From assembly GCF_000340215.1 (NCBI RefSeq), contig NW_006921532.1, forward strand, positions 5,368,573-5,432,572: 64,000 bases of DNA, in the 5' to 3' direction. Source of the DNA: Pseudocercospora fijiensis CIRAD86 (lineage: Eukaryota > Ascomycota > Dothideomycetes > Mycosphaerellales > Mycosphaerellaceae). The notes below the pieces were generated by a model that saw nothing but the letters and a program-made list of their open reading frames with translations, ran no database searches and was not told where the DNA came from. Below, piece after piece: positions 58,200 to 64,000 of the stretch; within the stretch, counting starts at the first letter, position 1, and the number at the start of each line of letters is the position of its first letter. The position numbers and the translations under genes were made by a program.

Positions 58200-61100
58200 T
58201 AATATGTTTGTTTTTTATAAGGGAGGGGAGTGCGGTATAGGGTATATAGGTCTAAGAACGTATAGAGAGTAGAGTATAGGGATATATATAGCTATAGACT
58301 ATATAGCGAACGAGTAGAGAACTCGTCGTCTATAATATAATAACTTAATAAAAGTTAGGGCCCCTTTAGGCTTAGTGCGGCTCAAAACGGGCTAACGGCG
58401 GCCTCTAATTAGTAGACGCGAGGAACGTTAATACCTTAGCGATCTAGAAGGGCGTAGACGTCGTAGTATATACCGCGACGAGCTATAACTTCGATAGTAG
58501 TCTCGAAAAGGGCGTCTTCGTCGTATATACCTTATCTAGCGGTATTTGCTCGAAGCGGTATACTCGATCGCGCTAGTAGCCTTACGGGAAGCGTAATTTA
58601 GTACGTACGACCGGTACTAAGGCCCTACTATCGCGAGCTCCGCTATCGGGATTTTATAAATGCGACGCTATCGACCCTCTTAGTCGCTATCGTAGCTCTA
58701 TCGACCTCTACGGCCTTCGAGAAGCTATACGAAATTGCGGTATCCTTCGCTCGCGAGTTCTAAGGAAGGCGCGCGTCGCGTATACGACTATAGTAGCCGC
58801 GTATAACGCGCCTATGTCTAGAGATATAACGACTTTAGTAGGCGCGCGGTTATTAATTGCTACTATAACAACCTAATATCGCGATCGACTATTATAGACT
58901 CTACTAGAACCGACCTCGATCTAACTCCCCTAGCCGCCGGATACTTATTCGCGTCGTACCGGTATAAATCTAATAAGGGCCCGCTACTAACTACCTATCG
59001 TAGTCTCTCGAGGCCTACCGCAATACTCGCGAAGATATACGCTTAAGATTATAGTCTTAAAGGGTCCGAGGTATAGAAAGCTATAGTAAGTAGTATAGTA
59101 GCGGTCGTACTCCGATATAGCGGCTAACAATTCTAGTACGAGGAGGTTTACGGTACTCGGTAGGAATTACCGTAAGAGTCGGTAGTTTTCTTTACGAAGA
59201 TATAGCAAGACTCGCTACTACTTAGCCCGCTATAGAGGATTCTCGATCTACGGCGGTTCGGCTTGTTTCCTTCGTTTAGTATCGTCCCTCGGAAGCTAGA
59301 CCTTAGGTAGATATTCGAATCGTAGCTAGTAGAAGGATCGACTATCGCGAAGCCTCTTAAGGTATTTTATATCGCTACTAGCCTTTTCTATAACGACGTC
59401 GCCGATAAGGCGGCTATAAAGGTCCTCGAGATCTAGTATTAATTCGATACGATATCCGGCTATAGTATTAGCGTCGCCTTGCTCTTAGAGAGTACTACTC
59501 GCGATTAGGAATAGACGGTATAGCTCCTAGCCCTATTTAGCGATAAGTACGCTAAGATAACCTACTTCTTAGACTATTTCTAGCTCCTTCGTAACGGTAT
59601 AGGCTTCGACTAGGTAGCGACGTAGAGTTGTCTCTTAACTATATACGGCGCTCCTATCCGGCGAAAGCCTTCCTTATTATTATTCGGTCTCGCCCCGCTA
59701 GAGGAGTATTGTAGCGAGTCGAGCGTTATAATAAACTAAGGCGCGGGCAATCGTAGTATAGAGTATAAGGGAGAATATAGTATTTAGGGAGGTTGCGGAA
59801 GGAAATCTACGATAATCTTAGTACATTTATTGTAATTTTTAGCGTACTATCTACTTAACGGACATCTTTTTATATCCCTCGATACGATATAAATTTATAG
59901 CTCTAGAAGACATATCTTACTAGATTATACTACTAGAGGTAGACGACGCGCTCCTTCGCCTTAACTCGAGTCCTTAACGACTTCGTTCGTATTAACACCT
60001 CCCTAGCGATAATGCCGACGTTATAGTAGTAGGATCTAGGCTAGAGTAGCAAGCGTAAGGTCGAGGGTTCGTCGTCGCGTCGTAAGAGGCCGTTATTATT
60101 ATCGCGGGTCGCTTTATATCGTCGCTTTATATCGTCGCTTTATATCTATTAGCTAGTATAGGCTTAGCGCGCGGCGACGGTTACGTATACAAATAGTAAT
60201 ATTGCGGCGTTGCGCGTCGTCTAAATATTACTACTATAATAACTAATATAGCGACTACTTCTACGTAGCTATATCTACCTCCTTCTAGTTATCGATATTA
60301 CTAGTAGCGACCTCGATAAAGGCGCCCCTCCTATACGGTCTTGCCTGCTATAGCCCTTCCTAATAGTAAGTCTCTAGCGTATCGGTCGCCGTACGCTACC
60401 TTCGCTAATATCGAGCTATAGAGATAGACGTTCTACGTAGTATACCGTAGCGAGCCTTTTAATATTAGGAATTAAATCGCGCTATAGCCGAGATTAAGCA
60501 CCCCCGCGCTTCTATACGACTTCGCTAATAGCTCGCTATAGGCCGGGCCCTAGTATATTAAGAAGCGCTATAAGACATTTACAAGTTAGTTACTAAGGAG
60601 GTATTACGCCGCGTACGCGAGAACCGCAATATAGACAAGAATAACGGCTTCTCTCCTAAACCTCCGTACTATAGCGTTATAGATTACTAGCCGTCTAGGC
60701 ATATATCGAGATTAGTATCTCTAGTTATAAATAAGATCTACTAGCGAACGGAGTCTCGGGACGAAGAATATATAGCACGTATTCTCGCATATCGTCTAGT
60801 ATATAGTAGTAGAAAGCTAACTCCTATAGATCTCCGTACCTAAGTAGTTATAGGATAAGTACCTAGACGGTAACCTTAACGTTGTTACTACTTAGGCGCA
60901 ACGGGAAGAGCAAATAGAAGGGTCTATCGTCTACGTTAATCTATATACGAATGCTAATAGGCTCGACGAACTCGACGAGTTCGAGCCGAGACTATACCTC
61001 TAAAAGTCTAACTCGCTATTTCCTCGGTATTGTCGCTAGGTATATCCGTCGCGTACCCTAAGAATATAGCGCTTTTACTAACTAGTTCTAGATCGAATTC

Positions 61101-61900
61101 GCGCAGATAAAGCTTGCTACTATATAGCCGTTTAGTATAGATCGCTTTGTCGTCGTTCCTTTACGCGCGTATCCTACTATAACGAGCCGAACGGATAGTA
61201 CCTTCGTATAGAGGGTCTTAGTTAGGTACGACCTACGGTTGTTAGAGGAAATCTGTCTTCCTAGCGCTATCGATACTTTACTATAATATAACTAATCCTT
61301 CGACTTTCTACGAAACGATAGCTATATTAAATACTACGACTTCTTCGACGTAGAGGTAGGAAGGGACTTCGATATAAAAAGGAGGCTATAGTTAGTATAG
61401 AATGCTACTAATTTCGGTTATACTTAAATCGATATAGACGACGCGATAGTAATCCTCGATATAGGGCGTAGGAATAGAGAGTTTTATCGTCTAGAGATAT
61501 ATATAGGAATAGGAGAGTAGTACGTTTCCTTAGTACTACTATAAGTACGGTGCTCGCGCCCTAGAGACAGACGCTATCGTAACTTAGAAAGAAGGCGGAG
61601 GAGCCTAAGTACGGTATCGTAGGTAGAGCAATCTATCTCCTTTAGTTTATAAACTTTCCGTACTTATTGTCGTCTCTAGGCTATAATTTGCCCTTACGCG
61701 ACGTCTTCGATAGCGTAGCGGCGCGTAGAGTGTATTTAAAGCTGCATCTCGTTCTTGCTACGCGTAAAGACAATACGCTCTCTAAATAGACGGCGGTACC
61801 GGATAAGTTAGAGGCCCTAGATAGACCGACACGTTTAGTTTTAGTCTCTATCTCGTCTTAGTATAGATAAGAAAGCACGTACCTTAGAAGGCTAGGGGTT
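58200..61900. other. RIP-mutated repeat region, unclassified
   Basis: The composition is strongly TpA-rich and CpA-poor. A plus-strand frame from about 59130 to 59740 reads like real protein (ESVVFFTKI, RRFGLFPSF, PLKVFYIATS) with TAG and TAA at probable Gln/Trp positions. I recognise no transposase or polymerase motif. Other open frames are low-complexity Arg/Ser and probably not coding. No intact gene is present. Confidence 0.5.
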
Positions 61901-62045
61901 TTTTTAATATATATAAAGTTCTAGTATCCCTAAAATACGCGGGCGCTCCCGCTTAGCGCGGCAGCTCCCGGATATAGGGAAAATCACGTATAGGAACTCT
62001 AGAATTCGCGGCTATAGCCGGCCGCCTTACGCGAGCGCAAAAGGA

Positions 62046-62125
62046 TAGCTAATAGAGGATTCGAACCTCTAATGCTAAAAGTTATACCCTCGCTAGTCGC
62101 TACCCCGTATCTCTATAAGGACTAC
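62046..62125 (-). other. tRNA-like relic 1
   Basis: The minus strand has a perfect 5-bp stem, 7-nt loop T arm at 62054-62070 (AGAGG-TTCGAAT-CCTCT) that contains the exact B-box GGTTCGAATCC. It is followed by ATTAGCTA as an acceptor-like end. The D arm and 5' acceptor strand do not fold convincingly. It could be a mutated tRNA gene or the head of a tRNA-derived repeat. Confidence 0.4.
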
Positions 62126-62214
62126 GAGCGAATAACTCTTACTATCTAGAACCGATCTAATTAGCTAGAGGGTTATAGAATACAGATAATTATATAAATT
62201 AAAAAAAAAAGTTA

Positions 62215-62286
62215 TAGCTAATAAGGGAATTAAACCCCCTATCCGGACGATCTAGTAGATCGTAGATCGCCTTATACTAATTTTAC
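62215..62286 (-). other. tRNA-like relic 2
   Basis: In order on the minus strand: an A-box-like TAGTATAAGG (62279-62270), an anticodon-type stem-loop ACGAT-CTACTAG-ATCGT (62263-62247), a T-arm-like GGGGG-TTTAATT-CCCTT (62239-62223), and the same ATTAGCTA end as relic 1. Spacing fits a tRNA. The 5' acceptor strand pairs poorly, as expected after RIP. Confidence 0.45.
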
Positions 62287-62532
62287 CGTACCCTTAAAGG
62301 TGCGGTCGGCTAATATATTCGAGCGAATATAGTTCGGCATCTCGCTAACTAAGGCTAGCTTTAAATAACTAGCAAGGGTATAACCTTTAGGACTACCTAA
62401 TTAGCTAGAGGTCTCTATTTACGTAGCGGCTATAAGCGTCCCTACTCGCTTAGCTCCGGTTACGTATTAGAAAGCCGCTCCTATCTAACCTCGCCTTTCT
62501 TTGCTATAGGAGAACGTATAGTATCGGTAGAG

Positions 62533-62830
62533 AGTAAATAGAGGATTAGCGGAGACGACGCGAGGAGCGGGCGAGGTTTAGGAAAGGGACTCCCTTTTTA
62601 CTATTAGGATAGCGTAGATCGATACGTTTTACTAGTATTTCGCGACGACGAAAGCGTAGGTAGTAAATAGAGGACCGGCGGAGACGACGCGAGGAGCGGG
62701 CGAGGTTTAGGAGAGGGACTCCCTTTTCGCCGTTAGGATAGCGTAGATCGATACGTCTTACTAGCATTTCGCGACGCCGAAAGAGTAGGGAGTAAATAGA
62801 GGATTAGCGGCGTATACGGTCGGTACAATT
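62533..62830. repeat. 129-bp tandem repeat, two full units and part of a third
   Basis: AGTAAATAGAGGA begins at 62533, 62662 and 62791, a constant period of 129 bp. The first two units align along their full length with a few differences. The period is a multiple of three, so the minus strand has a 43-residue repeat (units start RIDLRYPN and contain LNLARSSRRLR). Confidence 0.85.
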
Positions 62831-62839
62831 TTCGCGGTA

Positions 62840-64000
62840 GTAGCGAGTATAGGAGAGGAGAGTAAAATATATAGTTAGATATAGGCGACGGTAAGAATAG
62901 GACTATTTTTATTTTATTTCTACCGATTTAGGTACTACCGGAATCGCGATATCTTTAGATACGGCCGTTAATTACCTCTAAACTCTAGCTCGTTAATAGC
63001 CTTTAGGTATACGTCGCTAACTCTCTACTTCTATAATATCTTAGGTTGCTAGTCTATATATCTAAAGCTAGCCTTATTCTACGCCTTCTCTAATATCTAG
63101 GGCCGATACTTATTCTCCCTATCTTATACGGAGCGGAACGTAATATTATATTAGAGGCCTCGAGTGCCTTCTACTAGAAAATAGAACAGGCGGGCCTATT
63201 TGCTAGGTAGGGTTAGATTAGTACTAGGTCCGCTAGTCGAGATATAGCTTAGCTACCTCGGGTCGAAGGTATAGAACAGCTATACCTTACCTGCTAATTC
63301 GAAGGAAGGCGACCGCGGGTCGAGGATAGGGTATACGAGAAGCGGGAGGGGATATTCGGCAAGAGGGTAGTCTTCTACGGCAATAGTCCGGAAACGGAGC
63401 TTGCCCTAATATACCTATCCGAGCCTATAGAGGTTAGTACGAGATTAAAAATAGGTAATCCTTCCCGACGGGCTAACTTACGAATCTCTTTAGAGCCGGA
63501 ATCTTGCTATCCGCCTCTAAGAAGTTATAACGATCGAAGGGGTAGGGAGAGCTATCGTCCTTCGGCTAAAAGGTAAGCTCGACTGCGCCGCTGTCTACTA
63601 TTTCGTACTAGTACGTCTAGTTACTATTAGCTCTAGTTTCGATATCTATACGTAGCGCTAACACTTATAAACTTAGTGTCTAGTTTCGCGTTTATCCTTC
63701 TATTAACTACTATTACGATCTCGTTAGCGTATATATCGTAGCGGCGGTTATTACGGTACGCTATATCCGGTTACCGGCCTATTCTACGGTTCTCCCTTAG
63801 GCGATCGAAGATAGGGCTAGTCTCTAGCTTAACGCCGTTATTCTCGTTATAGAGCGACTTAGCGGCGAAGTTTAGCTCCTACTACTAAATAGCTATAAAA
63901 TCGACGTCTTCCTAGTCTGCTATCGCGCGCGTTCTAATCGCTAATATAATAGTATCGGCGAAGGAAATCGAGGGGGAAATAGTCGTACTAGACTACGCTA
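62840..64000. other. RIP-mutated remnant, unclassified
   Basis: TpA-rich and CpA-poor to the window end. A minus-strand frame at 63650-64000 is open except for TAG and has a plausible protein composition (SISFADTIILAIRTRA), but no family was recognised. Confidence 0.45.

Overview
The window is nuclear DNA of a filamentous ascomycete. The evidence is 48-60 bp introns with GT..AG ends and CTAAC/CTGA-type branch sites, a HET-domain gene, and eukaryotic housekeeping genes (ARL1, RPT5). Transposon-derived DNA carries a heavy repeat-induced point mutation (RIP) signature: CpA and TpG are rare, TpA is very common and CpG is retained. A dothideomycete is my best guess, but the sequence does not prove it.

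Layout. (1) Bases 1 to about 38,330 are a retrotransposon nest. Three closely related Ty3/Gypsy copies, A (5287-12573), B (13256-20386) and C (30231-37406), all lie on the minus strand. Each has paired LTRs of about 197 bp and a perfect 5-bp target duplication (TCTAG, GTCTA, GTATA). A and B interrupt one long, unrecognised minus-strand ORF (about 22290 to 4090). C interrupts the Gag region of a second, chromodomain-type Gypsy family, D (about 22790-37600). A third Gypsy gag-pol fragment lies at 1730-3800. (2) Bases 38,340-48,084 are ordinary, unmutated gene space: a tiny secreted cysteine-rich protein, a minisatellite of CRE-like cores, an F-box-like gene, ARL1, a ferric reductase with an iron-type GATA site upstream, RPT5, and the first part of a HET-domain gene. 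(3) Bases 48,085-53,410 are a Ty1/Copia element inserted in that HET gene. (4) Bases 53,416-57,850 are gene space again: the rest of the HET gene, a SAM-dependent methyltransferase, a SET-domain protein, and the clean 3' part of a second methyltransferase gene. (5) From about 57,850 to the end the DNA is RIP-mutated again. It contains the ruined 5' half of that methyltransferase, unidentified coding relics, tRNA-like segments and a 129-bp tandem repeat.

Main observations. Excising the Copia element at its ACTAG duplication restores one open 521-codon HET frame. Its LTRs are only 126 bp and end in ACTTG/CAAGT instead of TG/CA, and RIP changes stop inside the LTRs. RIP has turned zinc-knuckle Cys/His codons into Tyr, and the catalytic YLDD/YVDD into YLDN/YVDN. 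The D family, whose Asp pair is spelled GAC-GAT and has no TpG, keeps YIDD. The long ORF that reads in frame across two removed insertions encodes a protein of about 1,240 residues that I could not assign to a family.
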